Source: Anaerolineaceae bacterium oral taxon 439
GTDB lineage: Bacteria > Chloroflexota > Anaerolineae > Anaerolineales > Anaerolineaceae
Assembly: GCA_001717545.1 (NCBI GenBank)
Contig: CP017039.1
Span: 2,356,001-2,420,000 of the forward strand
Length of the DNA stretch: 64,000 nt
Reading direction: 5' to 3'
Of the stretch, positions 17,520 to 24,474 are shown piece by piece. The stretch's first letter is position 1. Every line of letters begins with the position of its first letter. The notes under the pieces are model-generated. The model ran no database searches. It was not told the DNA's origin and saw nothing but the letters and a program-made list of their open reading frames with translations. Position numbers and translations under genes: made by a program.

Positions 17520-17558
17520 TTACTGCCTGTACCTGTCATTCAGCTCTCTTGTTCGTGA

Positions 17559-18470
17559 TTACAGTTTGGAGAGAATCTCTCCAATGTCTCCGTTGATGCA
17601 GATGGATTTCTCTTTGATCTCATCCGGAGCAAATGCCTGTCCGTAATTCAGACAAGCATAAGTGGCATCCGGCCATTCTTCCGTCATCTGCCAGAATGGC
17701 ACTTTAAAAATAATTGGCGTATTGAAGCCAGTGCCGGCATCCAGGAAGAGAACTTTCATGTTCTTATGCCGTCTAAGGAATTCCGAATACCGTTCCGCCG
17801 CCGCATACCAGCCTTCGTCCTGGACGAAAGTATCGTCCGCACGAAGGTTCATCGTCATATCCGATCCATCATCCGGGCACTTCGGAATCAGATCCGTCGG
17901 GATACGCATCTTCAATTCTCCATCCGCCGGAACCTGGAACACACCGTCCGCATCTCTGACAAAATCTTGTGATTCCATTGCCTTCATGACCCATTCTTCG
18001 TTGTCATAGGTCTTTTGAAGCCTGTGATTTACACTCTGGAACAGGCCATAATCGCCCTGCGTATAGTAGAGCCGTTTTTTATCAAAGCCTGCTGCCTGGA
18101 ACCGATGATCCACATTTGTGGTAATCACGAAGTAATCCTTGTCCTTAACCAGGTTCAGCAGCTCCTGATATACGGGCTTAGATGTGTCGACATAGCGATT
18201 ATAGTAAATATGCCTGGCCCATCAGGCCCAGCGCGTTTCATCATCCGGGAAAGGATAGAAGCCGCCGGAATACATGTCACTGATCCCGAATCGCTCAGCA
18301 AAGTCGTAAAAGTATTTATCAAAGCGTTCTCCGCTGTAAGTGAAGCCGGCTGATGTAGAAAGACCGGCGCCAGCTCCGATGATCACTGCTTCGGCATCCA
18401 GAAGCGCCTTCTTCAGCTTGCTGATTCCGTCCGGCGTGTCATACGGACGAATGTATACCTGCCCTCTCAT
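17559..18470 (-). pseudogene. Second SirTM copy with in-frame TGA
   Basis: The complement reads as an almost full SirTM of about 303 codons. It has the NAD-binding GAGAGLSTSAG, then YSGGFYPFPDDETRWA, a TGA at 18222-18224, WARHIYYNRY in the same frame, TTNVDHRFQAAGFDKKRLYY, CPDDGSDMTMNLR, PFWQMTEEWPDATYACLN and the end GDIGEILSKL. Everything apart from the TGA fits the family. The start at ATG 18468-18470 (MRGQVYIRP) is preferred because a GGAAAGG site precedes it. The stop falls where relatives have an aromatic residue (WAFW-type). No SECIS-like stem was noticed, so a nonsense mutation is most likely. Sequence type is Firmicutes-like and unlike the split host copy. Confidence 0.8.
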
Positions 18471-18611
18471 GCCGCACACCGCCTTTCCTCAGCTCTGTAA
18501 CGGGGTAATCGTGAAGCGCCCGAACGCCATCGTAAAGTATCCAACCTCTTTTGTGAAATAACCATATCCTGCCGCTTATCCATTTTTGTGTGCAATAAAC
18601 CTGTTTCCTGC

Positions 18612-19093
18612 GTGTTATACCCGATCCCCAGTTCCCAATACAGCGTTTTCGCCATCCTCCGTTTCTCCAGAAAAAGTTCGTAGCGCCGCGACGCCGCGTA
18701 CCAGCCGGCGTCCTGAACGAAGCGGGCGTCAACGCGTAAATTCGTCGTCATCATCCTCCCGTCATCCGGGCAAATCGGCGCCAGATCAGCAGGAATCTCC
18801 ATCCGGATCGCCCGATCGTCCGGAAGCGTCAGCGAACCGTCCGCGGCGATCGAGAATCCCTGAGCCAGGACCATTTCACGAATCGCCGTCTCGTTCTCAT
18901 ACGTCTTCCCAGCCGATCGGCCCGACGGAAGCGAGCTCTGGAAAAGCCCATAATCCCCCTGCGTATAATACAACCGCCGCTTGTCAAATCCCGACCCCGC
19001 ACCAATGACGACCGAATCAGCCGCGTCAAGCGCCATTTTCAGCCGCTCTGTTTCACGGGCTATTCGACCGCTGGAAGCCTCCGGCGCGCTCAT
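18612..19093 (-). pseudogene. 5' piece of split host SirTM gene, with internal deletion
   Basis: From the ATG at 19091-19093 the frame gives a SirTM N-terminus (RLKMALDAADSVVIGAGSG), jumps straight to FDKRRLYYTQGDYGLFQ, continues through APICPDDGRMMTTNLRVD and stops being SirTM at LYWELGIGYNT (18616). Two defects are visible. About 100 residues between the glycine loop and GFDK are deleted in frame, and the C-terminal part has been replaced by island DNA. The missing tail lies at 7585-7771. Codon use is host-like. The gene follows the macrodomain gene with a 42-bp gap, the usual partnership. It cannot encode an active ADP-ribosyltransferase. Confidence 0.85.
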
Positions 19094-19135
19094 TCACGCC
19101 TCCCGTTCCGGTTCCCATTGAAAATCATAGCGCTT

Positions 19136-19972
19136 TCAGGAAAGAAGTTCCTCATAATAATCCCTGTCTTCATCTTGAAACACGTTAAACACAACCCGCC
19201 CCATCCGTCCCGGATTTTCCGCCAGCCAGCCGACCGCCGACGAAACGGCAATCTCCGCGGCGCGTCGTTTCGGAAAGCGAAAAACGCCCGTCGACAGGCA
19301 GCAGGAAGCTACGCTGCGAAGTCCTTCCGCCGCGCAGAGGTCGAGCGTATTCCGATAACAGGCCGCCAACGCCTGCTCATCCGCCGCCGTCAGCTCCTCC
19401 CGGACAATCGGACCCACGACGTGGATCACCTTTTTCGCCGGAAGGTTATAGCCGTCGGTGATCGTCGGAACCGCTGTCGGCTGCGTATATTCCTCCCCAT
19501 ACAGCGCTTTCAGCGCCTCCATTTTCCGTTCGCATGCCTCCCGCAGCTGAACCCCGGCGAACGTATGGATCGCGTTATCGATACAGCCATGGCACGGGAC
19601 GAAACAGCCCAGCATCGCACTGTTCGCAGCGTTGACGATCGCGTCGATCGACAGCCGCGTGATATCCCCCTGCCAGACCGACAGCACGTCTGCGAACGGA
19701 TTCGCACCGCCGTATGCGTCCCGGATCGTCGGGATCGCGTCCAACCCAACCCGTCCGGCTTCGGCCGCCCGAGCCGACAGGTAAGCGTCCTGAATTTTCA
19801 AAACCTCTTCGGAAAGCGGCCCCGGCGGGCGAACGTTCATCAGCGAACGCAGCAGCCGCCGTTTCATCGCCGGATCGGACGGCGTCTTCATACCCGCGTA
19901 CTCGCTTGCCTCCCGCTTAAAGGCTTCGATCAGGAAGTCAAGCCGCTCGCTTTGCGTCATCATCCGTTCCAT
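19136..19972 (-). CDS. Zinc-type macrodomain, protein ADP-ribose hydrolase
   Basis: A 278-residue protein with a helical N-terminal extension (about 1-90) and a macrodomain (about 92-275). ADP-ribose-binding motifs are present: WQGDIT (100-105), IVNAANSAMLGC (112-123) and STGVF. CFVPCHGC (123-130) provides the Cys/His ligands of the zinc-containing macrodomain class that is linked to SirTM. In characterised SirTM operons this hydrolase removes ADP-ribose that the sirtuin adds to a lipoylated GcvH-like carrier. Here the sirtuin partner is destroyed, and neither lplA nor gcvH-L is in the window. The gene overlaps rrf2 by 35 bp. Several Met codons near the start make the exact N-terminus uncertain. 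Confidence 0.9.
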   Translation of the reverse strand: MERMMTQSERLDFLIEAFKREASEYAGMKTPSDPAMKRRLLRSLMNVRPPGPLSEEVLKIQDAYLSARAAEAGRVGLDAIPTIRDAYGGANPFADVLSVWQGDITRLSIDAIVNAANSAMLGCFVPCHGCIDNAIHTFAGVQLREACERKMEALKALYGEEYTQPTAVPTITDGYNLPAKKVIHVVGPIVREELTAADEQALAACYRNTLDLCAAEGLRSVASCCLSTGVFRFPKRRAAEIAVSSAVGWLAENPGRMGRVVFNVFQDEDRDYYEELLS

Positions 19973-20426
19973 CCTTCCGCTGCCCCTTTTCTCCGCTTTC
20001 GGCCTGACCGGAAATCTCCGCGGCGATATCGCCGACCGTCATCCCTCGCAGCGCTGCTTCCATAGCGTCCTGAATCGCGCGTAATCGGCCATCCATCGCG
20101 CGGTGAATCCTCCGTCCGACGGGACAACTCAAACTCGGGTTTTCATGAAAATGAAATAATCCCGTTTCGTCGACGCAATTCACCGCCCGGTAAACATCAT
20201 AAAACGTGATTTCTCCCAGCGGCTTCGCGAGCGAGATTCCGCTCTTTCCCTGACGGATATCGATCAGTCCCGCTGCCTTTAACTGCAGCATCACTGTACG
20301 GACAATAACTGGATTAACCCCCACGCTTCCGGCAAGGAAATTGCTCGTCACGGTTTCGCGGCCTTCAAAATAATCTATACACGAAAGAATATGGACCGCA
20401 ATTGTAAATCTGCTTGTGATCTGCAT
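19938..20426 (-). CDS. Rrf2-family transcriptional regulator
   Basis: A 162-residue protein with an N-terminal winged helix-turn-helix (SRFTIAVHILSCIDYF through QLKAAGLIDIRQGKSGISLA) of the Rrf2 family, closest in type to YwnA-like members. It has only two Cys after the DNA-binding part (VNCVDETG and LSCPVGRR), not the three-Cys cluster of Fe-S-binding IscR or NsrR, so a thiol-based or other signal is more likely. The C-terminal 40 residues are charged. Position between the NAD(P)H-binding gene and the macrodomain gene suggests it controls this operon. A TGTAGC...GCTACA repeat lies 21-39 bp upstream of its start. Confidence 0.88.
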   Translation of the reverse strand: MQITSRFTIAVHILSCIDYFEGRETVTSNFLAGSVGVNPVIVRTVMLQLKAAGLIDIRQGKSGISLAKPLGEITFYDVYRAVNCVDETGLFHFHENPSLSCPVGRRIHRAMDGRLRAIQDAMEAALRGMTVGDIAAEISGQAESGEKGQRKDGTDDDAKRAA

Positions 20427-20446
20427 GAATCAGCTCCTCAATAACC

Positions 20447-20465
20447 TGTAGCTTAACATGCTACA
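20447..20465. promoter_or_regulatory. Inverted repeat upstream of rrf2 gene
   Basis: TGTAGC-TTAACAT-GCTACA, a 6-bp-arm palindrome just upstream of the Rrf2 start. It resembles in its TGTA/TACA ends the repeat at 21182-21200. Candidate autoregulatory operator. Confidence 0.5.
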
Positions 20466-20506
20466 CAAGTTCCGACCATGCAGATCACCCAAAGCGCTTA
20501 AATTGA

Positions 20507-21136
20507 TTACGCTCTTACAACGCTGATCCGCTGCTGAACGTGATTTCCCTGTTCAATTTCGTCAACGATCGCGATCGCATAATCTGCATAGCTGATCACG
20601 CTTTCACCACGCGAATTCAGCGTCAGCTCTTCCCCGCCGAGAAGATAACTTCCGCTCCGCTCGCCATCAGCCTGAAAATCGGCCGCAGGGCTGACGTACG
20701 TCCATTTCACATCTTTTCGCCCGCGCAATTCTTCAAGCCCCTGCGCCATCGCCGCCGCCAGCGGCTTGAACGCATCCGGAAAATCAGGTCCATCCGAAAC
20801 ACGGGCCGTATGCTCCGGGTTCACGTACAAACTTCCAGCGCCGCCAACGACCAGGAGGCGCGTGTCCGTACCCGAAAGCACATCACAAAGATGCGCGAGC
20901 GACGTACCATGCTGCGGAAGCGTTTCCGGCGTCCAGGCGCCAAACGCGTCGACAACCGCGTCAAATCCGCAAAGGTCTTCCACTTTCAAATCGAAGATAT
21001 CCTTTCGAACATAATGCTGCGCCTGAGTACGGTTTTCATTTCTCCCAAACGCGGTTACTTCAATCCCGCGGCTAAGAGCTTCAGAAATAATCTTTTGGGC
21101 GGCTTTGCCGTTTGCTGCGACGACTGCTATTTTCAT
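20507..21136 (-). CDS. NAD(P)H-binding oxidoreductase, YwnB/NmrA-like
   Basis: A 209-residue Rossmann-fold protein of the atypical SDR class (KIAVVAANGKAAQKIISEAL at the N-terminus, FDAVVDAFGAW, LLVVGGAGSLYV). It lacks a YxxxK catalytic pair, like NmrA/YwnB proteins that bind NAD(P)H and act as redox sensors or quinone reductases; the substrate is unknown. Pairing with an Rrf2 regulator next door mirrors the ywnA-ywnB pair of Bacillus. It heads the operon that continues through rrf2, macrodomain and the former SirTM gene. A TGTAATA...TATTACA repeat lies 46-64 bp upstream of the start. Confidence 0.85.
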   Translation of the reverse strand: MKIAVVAANGKAAQKIISEALSRGIEVTAFGRNENRTQAQHYVRKDIFDLKVEDLCGFDAVVDAFGAWTPETLPQHGTSLAHLCDVLSGTDTRLLVVGGAGSLYVNPEHTARVSDGPDFPDAFKPLAAAMAQGLEELRGRKDVKWTYVSPAADFQADGERSGSYLLGGEELTLNSRGESVISYADYAIAIVDEIEQGNHVQQRISVVRA

Positions 21137-21181
21137 GTTTTTTTCCTCTTTCTTTTAATTATGCTTCGTTCCTGCACGCCT

Positions 21182-21200
21182 TGTAATATATCATATTACA
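21182..21200. promoter_or_regulatory. Inverted repeat upstream of the YwnB-like gene
   Basis: TGTAATA-TATCA-TATTACA, 7-bp perfect arms, in the 347-bp gap 21137-21483. The rest of this gap shows only a possible TACAAT -10 box at 21448-21453 for the plus-strand DUF4160 gene. Candidate operator for the Rrf2 regulator. Confidence 0.5.
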
Positions 21201-21483
21201 GGATGCCTGTCAACTTAATTATTACAAGCAGTGCAGCCAACTGTTGAATTACCATTCCTCCTTTTGATACCGGCATTCTCATGCTTATTCATTGAAATCT
21301 TAACATAAGCTAACTTTCATTTCGATGATATTTCGTTCTCAATTCAGGGATAAATGTTCTTTCAGAGCCTGAGTTTCCAGATTAAAATACCGGGATATTC
21401 AGGTTCTGTTGTCCTCAACAGCGCGTCTCATTTTCACGTTTCCGTGATACAATATCGCCGAGGAAGGGCGGGAGATATTAACT

Positions 21484-21738
21484 ATGCCGGTATTGTGCAG
21501 ATTTTACGGAATCGTCATTCGGATGTATTTTCAACAGGCAGAGCACAATCCGTCGCATATTCACGCCTTGTATGATGAGGAAATGGCTGCGATTAATATC
21601 CGAACAGGAGAAATAATAGAAGGGCATTTACCGCCCAAAGCGTTAGCCATGGTCCGGGAGTGGATTGGCATTCACAGGAATGATCTTCTCAATATCTGGA
21701 AAACACAGGAGTTCAGGGCCCTCTCTCCGCTGGAATAA
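21484..21738 (+). CDS. DUF4160 family protein
   Basis: An 84-residue protein with the DUF4160 pattern: PVLCRFYGIVIRMYF, then HNPSHIHALYDEE and GHLPPKALAMVREWI. GGGAG lies before the ATG. The family is small and uncharacterised, and is usually encoded next to a DUF2442 gene, as here (11-bp gap). A toxin-antitoxin-like role has been suspected for such pairs but is not shown. Confidence 0.8.
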   Translation: MPVLCRFYGIVIRMYFQQAEHNPSHIHALYDEEMAAINIRTGEIIEGHLPPKALAMVREWIGIHRNDLLNIWKTQEFRALSPLE

Positions 21739-21749
21739 AGGAGTTATAA

Positions 21750-22193
21750 ATGTTCCATAAGGTCAAAGCAGTCAGCGCTCTGCCAAACTATCGCCTGAGC
21801 GTCCAATTTGCCGAAGGATTAACTAAAATATATCATGTAGCCCCTCTGTTCGCTAAATGGCCGGCTTTCAGAGCGCTGGAGAACGAACCGGAACTGTTTT
21901 CCAGCGTAACGGTCGATACAGGCGGGCATGGGATCATATGGAATGATGATATAGACTTGTCATGTAACGAGCTTTTTGAAAACGGCGAGACGATCAGGAC
22001 ACCGTTCGATGGTCTGATAGCGTTTACCGACGCTACACAGCTTTGGGGACTGAATGAAAGCACCCTGCGAAAGGCGATTTCCTACGGAAAACTGGTCAAT
22101 GGGGTTGACGCCTGCAAGTATGGAAAGCAATGGGTCATTTCCACAGAAGCCATGAAACGGGAATATGGACTGCCTGGGCCCAATCAACAATAA
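21750..22193 (+). CDS. DUF2442 protein with C-terminal HTH-like domain
   Basis: A 147-residue protein. The first 80 residues are a DUF2442 domain (YRLSVQFAEGLTKIYHV, GIIWNDDIDLSCNELF). The last 60 form a helix-turn-helix-like module (DATQLWGLNESTLRKAI, GKQWVISTEAMKREYG) that resembles the DNA-reading helices of small regulators. A good GGAG precedes the ATG. It follows the DUF4160 gene in an apparent two-gene operon. Its 3' part was copied into the tandem duplication (see 23284-23458). Confidence 0.8.
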   Translation: MFHKVKAVSALPNYRLSVQFAEGLTKIYHVAPLFAKWPAFRALENEPELFSSVTVDTGGHGIIWNDDIDLSCNELFENGETIRTPFDGLIAFTDATQLWGLNESTLRKAISYGKLVNGVDACKYGKQWVISTEAMKREYGLPGPNQQ

Positions 22194-22282
22194 ATTATTT
22201 TAATAAGCAGAATAAAGAGGCCTATTGATGAGCGCTCAAAACATCGCTTCTTTTACCTGAAATTATAAATAATCCTCAAGCT

Positions 22283-22315
22283 AAAAAAAAAAGGCCGTCC
22301 TTATTATGGACAGCC
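22283..22315 (-). terminator. Intrinsic terminator of secreted-protein gene A
   Basis: On the minus strand GGCTGTCC-ATAATAA-GGACGGCC followed by ten T. The stem is 8 bp with one G-U pair. It lies 41 bp after the stop of the 22356-22913 gene. Confidence 0.85.
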
Positions 22316-22355
22316 CTGTTATCAGATCTCCGGCGTTCAGCCGGTAAGCTCCTGA

Positions 22356-22913
22356 TTAATCTTCAGACGGCTGAATTGACGCAACCATAATCCTCGATAC
22401 CGCCAGAAAACCTTCGTCGGATACCGGCGAAAACGCGAATTCAAGGATATATCCCTTCTCCGTCACCATTGCCAGACATATTACATCCTCGTCATCAGGA
22501 TTCGTATACGAGACCGCTGTCAAGCCGTTGATCATCATTTTTTGCACATCGGTTACGCCCAGCTCCTTTAACGCTTCGATGTAAACGTCGATATCGTCTA
22601 TTTCAGCGTCAATATACTGAACGCCGATCCCAGCCGTTTCGTCTTCCGGCATAAAAAACGCGATATACCCCTCCTCGCGCATCTCGTCATCCAGCTCAAC
22701 CGGCAGGAATATTTCCGGAACAAAAAACTTAACCGCGACCTCGTCAAAGGAGAAAAAACCTCCTTTCCAGTTTTCATTTTTAATCACCTCTTCGAAATCA
22801 GCCCAATTAAGTTCAACAACCTCGTCTTCCGTCTTCGTTTCAGCCTGCGCAAATACCGCCGCCGAGCCGATCAGCAGACTCAACACCAACAAAACCGCCA
22901 TCAATTTTTTCAT
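22356..22913 (-). CDS. Secreted protein, unknown family (copy A)
   Basis: A 185-residue acidic protein with a clear signal peptide (MKKLMAVLLVLSLLIGSAAV, cleavage near VFAQA). The mature part contains WADFEEVIKNENWKGGFFSF, FVPEIFLPVELDDEMREEGY and GLTAVSYTNPDDED, with no Cys and no catalytic motif I recognise. There is no lipobox, so it is probably released or wall-associated. It is a paralogue of the 23611-24168 gene; both keep the full frame despite divergence, which argues for selection on both. It is followed by a strong terminator. Confidence 0.75.
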   Translation of the reverse strand: MKKLMAVLLVLSLLIGSAAVFAQAETKTEDEVVELNWADFEEVIKNENWKGGFFSFDEVAVKFFVPEIFLPVELDDEMREEGYIAFFMPEDETAGIGVQYIDAEIDDIDVYIEALKELGVTDVQKMMINGLTAVSYTNPDDEDVICLAMVTEKGYILEFAFSPVSDEGFLAVSRIMVASIQPSED

Positions 22914-23025
22914 TTTCAGAAAACCTCTCTTTTCTTAAAAATATACGCCTATTCTACCCTATGTTCTACCCTGTGAAGGGAAATTCGTACACCGTGCTGC
23001 GTAAACAGCGGAAATTCTGTGTGAA

Positions 23026-23067
23026 TAAAAAAGCCTGATTCCATATTGAACTCATCAAAAGAATCAG
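23026..23067 (-). terminator. Terminator after GHKL remnant (unit 1)
   Basis: On the minus strand CTGATTC, a 19-nt loop, GAATCAG and then GC plus six or seven T. It lies directly after the GHKL remnant stop and survives from the original gene. Confidence 0.65.
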
Positions 23068-23084
23068 ATAGAAAACATCCGCGC

Positions 23085-23283
23085 TTACAGGTTGATCAGC
23101 ACGAAAACGGAGAAGGTCCCGGCTTCGTTCTCGATCGTCATCGTTCCGCCCAGCCGATTCTCCGACGACGCAACCGAAATCAACCCGATTCCGTTCTCGC
23201 GCCTGGAATCCATAGCCGCCGGATTCACTACGGACAGGCCAATCATGCCGTTCCCGATCCGCCCCGCCGATACTTTTATTTCG
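23085..23283 (-). pseudogene. GHKL histidine-kinase 3' remnant (unit 1)
   Basis: About 65 codons of the C-terminal ATPase domain of a GHKL-type sensor kinase: GNGMIGLSVVNPAAMDS, RENGIGLISVASSENRLGGT and TFSVFVLINL, ending in TAA at 23085-23087. The G-box (NGIGL) is kept but everything upstream is missing; the frame ends at the duplication junction at 23283. Confidence 0.7.
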
Positions 23284-23458
23284 CGACGCTACGCAGCTTT
23301 GGGGACCGAACGAAAGCACCCTGCGAAAGGCGATTTCCTACGGAAAACTGGTCAATGGGGTTGACGCCTGCAAGTATGGAAAGCAATGGGTCATTTCCAC
23401 AGAGGCCATGAAACGGGAATATGGACTACCGGCTCCAATAAACAATAAATCATTCTAA
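23284..23458 (+). pseudogene. 3' fragment of duplicated DUF2442-HTH gene
   Basis: Encodes DATQLWGPNESTLRKAI and GKQWVISTEAMKREYGL, nearly identical to the HTH-like end of the 21750-22193 gene, but starts abruptly at the unit junction. A shift near the end changes the last residues and the stop (TAA at 23456-23458). There is no start codon or ribosome site. Confidence 0.8.
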
Positions 23459-23537
23459 TAAGTAGAATAAAGAGGTCTATTAATGAGCGTTCAAAAACAG
23501 CGTTTCTTTTATCTGAAATTATATATAATCCTCAAGC

Positions 23538-23567
23538 AAAAAAAGGCCGTCCGTAATATGGACAGCC
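23538..23567 (-). terminator. Intrinsic terminator of secreted-protein gene B
   Basis: On the minus strand GGCTGTCC-ATATTAC-GGACGGCC followed by seven T; the counterpart of the hairpin at 22283-22315. Confidence 0.8.
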
Positions 23568-23610
23568 CTGATATCGAATTCTCCGGCGCCTGGCCGGGTA
23601 CACACTGAGA

Positions 23611-24168
23611 TTAATCTTCAGACTCTTGAATCGACGCAATCATGACCGTCGAAACCGCCAGAAAGCCTTCGTCGGATACCGGCGAAAACGCGAACTCAAG
23701 AACATATCCCTTCTCCGTCACCAATGCCAGAACCATCACATCCTTATCATCAGGATTCGTATACGAGACCGCCGGCAAGCCGTTGACCGTCAACTTTTCC
23801 GCGTCCGTTACGCCCAGATCCTTCAACGCCTCGATATAAGCGTCGGCATCTTTCATTTCGGCGTCGACATACTGAACGCCGATCCCAGCCGATTCGTCTT
23901 TCGGCATAAAATACGCGATATACCCCTCCTCGCGCATCTCGTCATCCAGCTCAACCGGCAGGAACATTTCCGGAACATAAAACTTAATCGCGACCTCGTC
24001 AAACGAGAAAAAATCGCCTGCCCAGCTTTCATCTTTAAGCAGCTCCTCGAAATCAGCCCAATTAAGCTCAATAGCCTCGGCGTCCGCCGTCGTTTCAGCC
24101 TGCGCAAATACCGCCGCCGAACTGACCAGCAGACTCAGCACTAACAAAACCGCCATTAATTTCTTCAT
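23611..24168 (-). CDS. Secreted protein, unknown family (copy B)
   Basis: A 185-residue paralogue of the gene at 22356-22913, same length without gaps. It has a signal peptide (MKKLMAVLLVLSLLVSSAAV) and the blocks WADFEELLKDESWAGDFFSF, FYVPEMFLPVELDDEMREEG and GLPAVSYTNPDDKD. Differences are mostly conservative. No known domain or catalytic motif was recognised. The upstream leader (TTTTCAGAAAACCTCTCTTTTC on plus, near the start) is conserved in both copies and probably includes the ribosome site (AGAGAGGTTTTC on minus). Confidence 0.75.
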   Translation of the reverse strand: MKKLMAVLLVLSLLVSSAAVFAQAETTADAEAIELNWADFEELLKDESWAGDFFSFDEVAIKFYVPEMFLPVELDDEMREEGYIAYFMPKDESAGIGVQYVDAEMKDADAYIEALKDLGVTDAEKLTVNGLPAVSYTNPDDKDVMVLALVTEKGYVLEFAFSPVSDEGFLAVSTVMIASIQESED

Positions 24169-24281
24169 TTTCAGAAAACCTCTCTTTTCTTAAAAATATG
24201 AATCTATTCTACCCTATATTCCACCCTGCCAAGGAAAATTCGTGCACCGTGCTGCGTAAACAGCGGAAATCCTGCGTGAAT

Positions 24282-24309
24282 AAAAAAAGCCAGATTCCAT
24301 AAAGAATCA
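24282..24309 (-). terminator. Terminator after GHKL remnant (unit 2)
   Basis: On the minus strand a short GATTC/GAATC stem followed by GGC and seven T; a worn copy of the hairpin at 23026-23067. Confidence 0.5.
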
Positions 24310-24326
24310 GATAGAAGAAAGTCCGT

Positions 24327-24468
24327 TTACAGGTTGATCAGTACAAGACGGAGAAGGTCCCGGCTTCATTCTCGATCGTCATCGTTCCATCCAACCGATT
24401 CACCGACGACGCAACCGAAATCAACCCGATTCCGTTCTCGCGCTCACCGTCTAAAACCGCCCAATCCA
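24327..24468 (-). pseudogene. GHKL histidine-kinase 3' remnant (unit 2)
   Basis: Encodes LDWAVLDGERENGIGLISVA and TIENEAGTFSVL. A base change or deletion near 24345 moves the frame so that the last residues (FVLINL in unit 1) are lost. It follows the GH27/membrane chimera on the same strand. Confidence 0.65.
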
Positions 24469-24474
24469 GTTTCG

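Larger units (their letters stand above)
7767..18616. other. Accessory island inserted in host SirTM gene
   Basis: The sequence GTGTT is found at 7767-7771 and again at 18612-18616, exactly where the two halves of a host-like SirTM gene end. Between them about 10.8 kb holds genes of different character: AT-richer codon use, strong GGAGG ribosome sites and defence functions (type II CBASS, GmrSD-like nuclease) plus broken SirTM, BrxL-like, RepA and flavodoxin genes. The GTGTT pair could be a 5-bp target duplication, but the inner ends show no inverted repeats and there is no transposase, integrase or recombinase. The mode of entry is therefore open: a degenerate element, or homologous exchange with a foreign block that carried its own SirTM copies. 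Confidence 0.65.
22027..24468. repeat. Tandem duplication of a ~1.25-kb unit
   Basis: Unit 1 (about 22027-23283) and unit 2 (about 23284-24468) have the same order: 3' part of the DUF2442-HTH gene on plus, a hairpin terminator, a 185-codon secreted-protein gene on minus, and the 3' end of a GHKL kinase gene on minus. The copies match closely, including non-coding parts (for example CACCGTGCTGCGTAAACAGC in both), but differ at many positions, so the duplication is not recent. Confidence 0.85.

Noticed and set aside
18222-18224. TGA in the second SirTM copy as selenocysteine or recoded Trp
   Set aside because: No SECIS-like stem was noticed and other genes in the window use TGA as stop (for example the permease at 27804), so a nonsense mutation is simpler.
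7767-18616. Island as a Tn7-like or IS-borne element
   Set aside because: The 5-bp GTGTT pair fits a target duplication, but the inner ends are not inverted repeats and no transposase or recombinase gene is present.
18439-18732. 97-residue minus frame overlapping the SirTM remnants
   Set aside because: It reads a different frame through SirTM sequence and the island edge; no recognisable domain.
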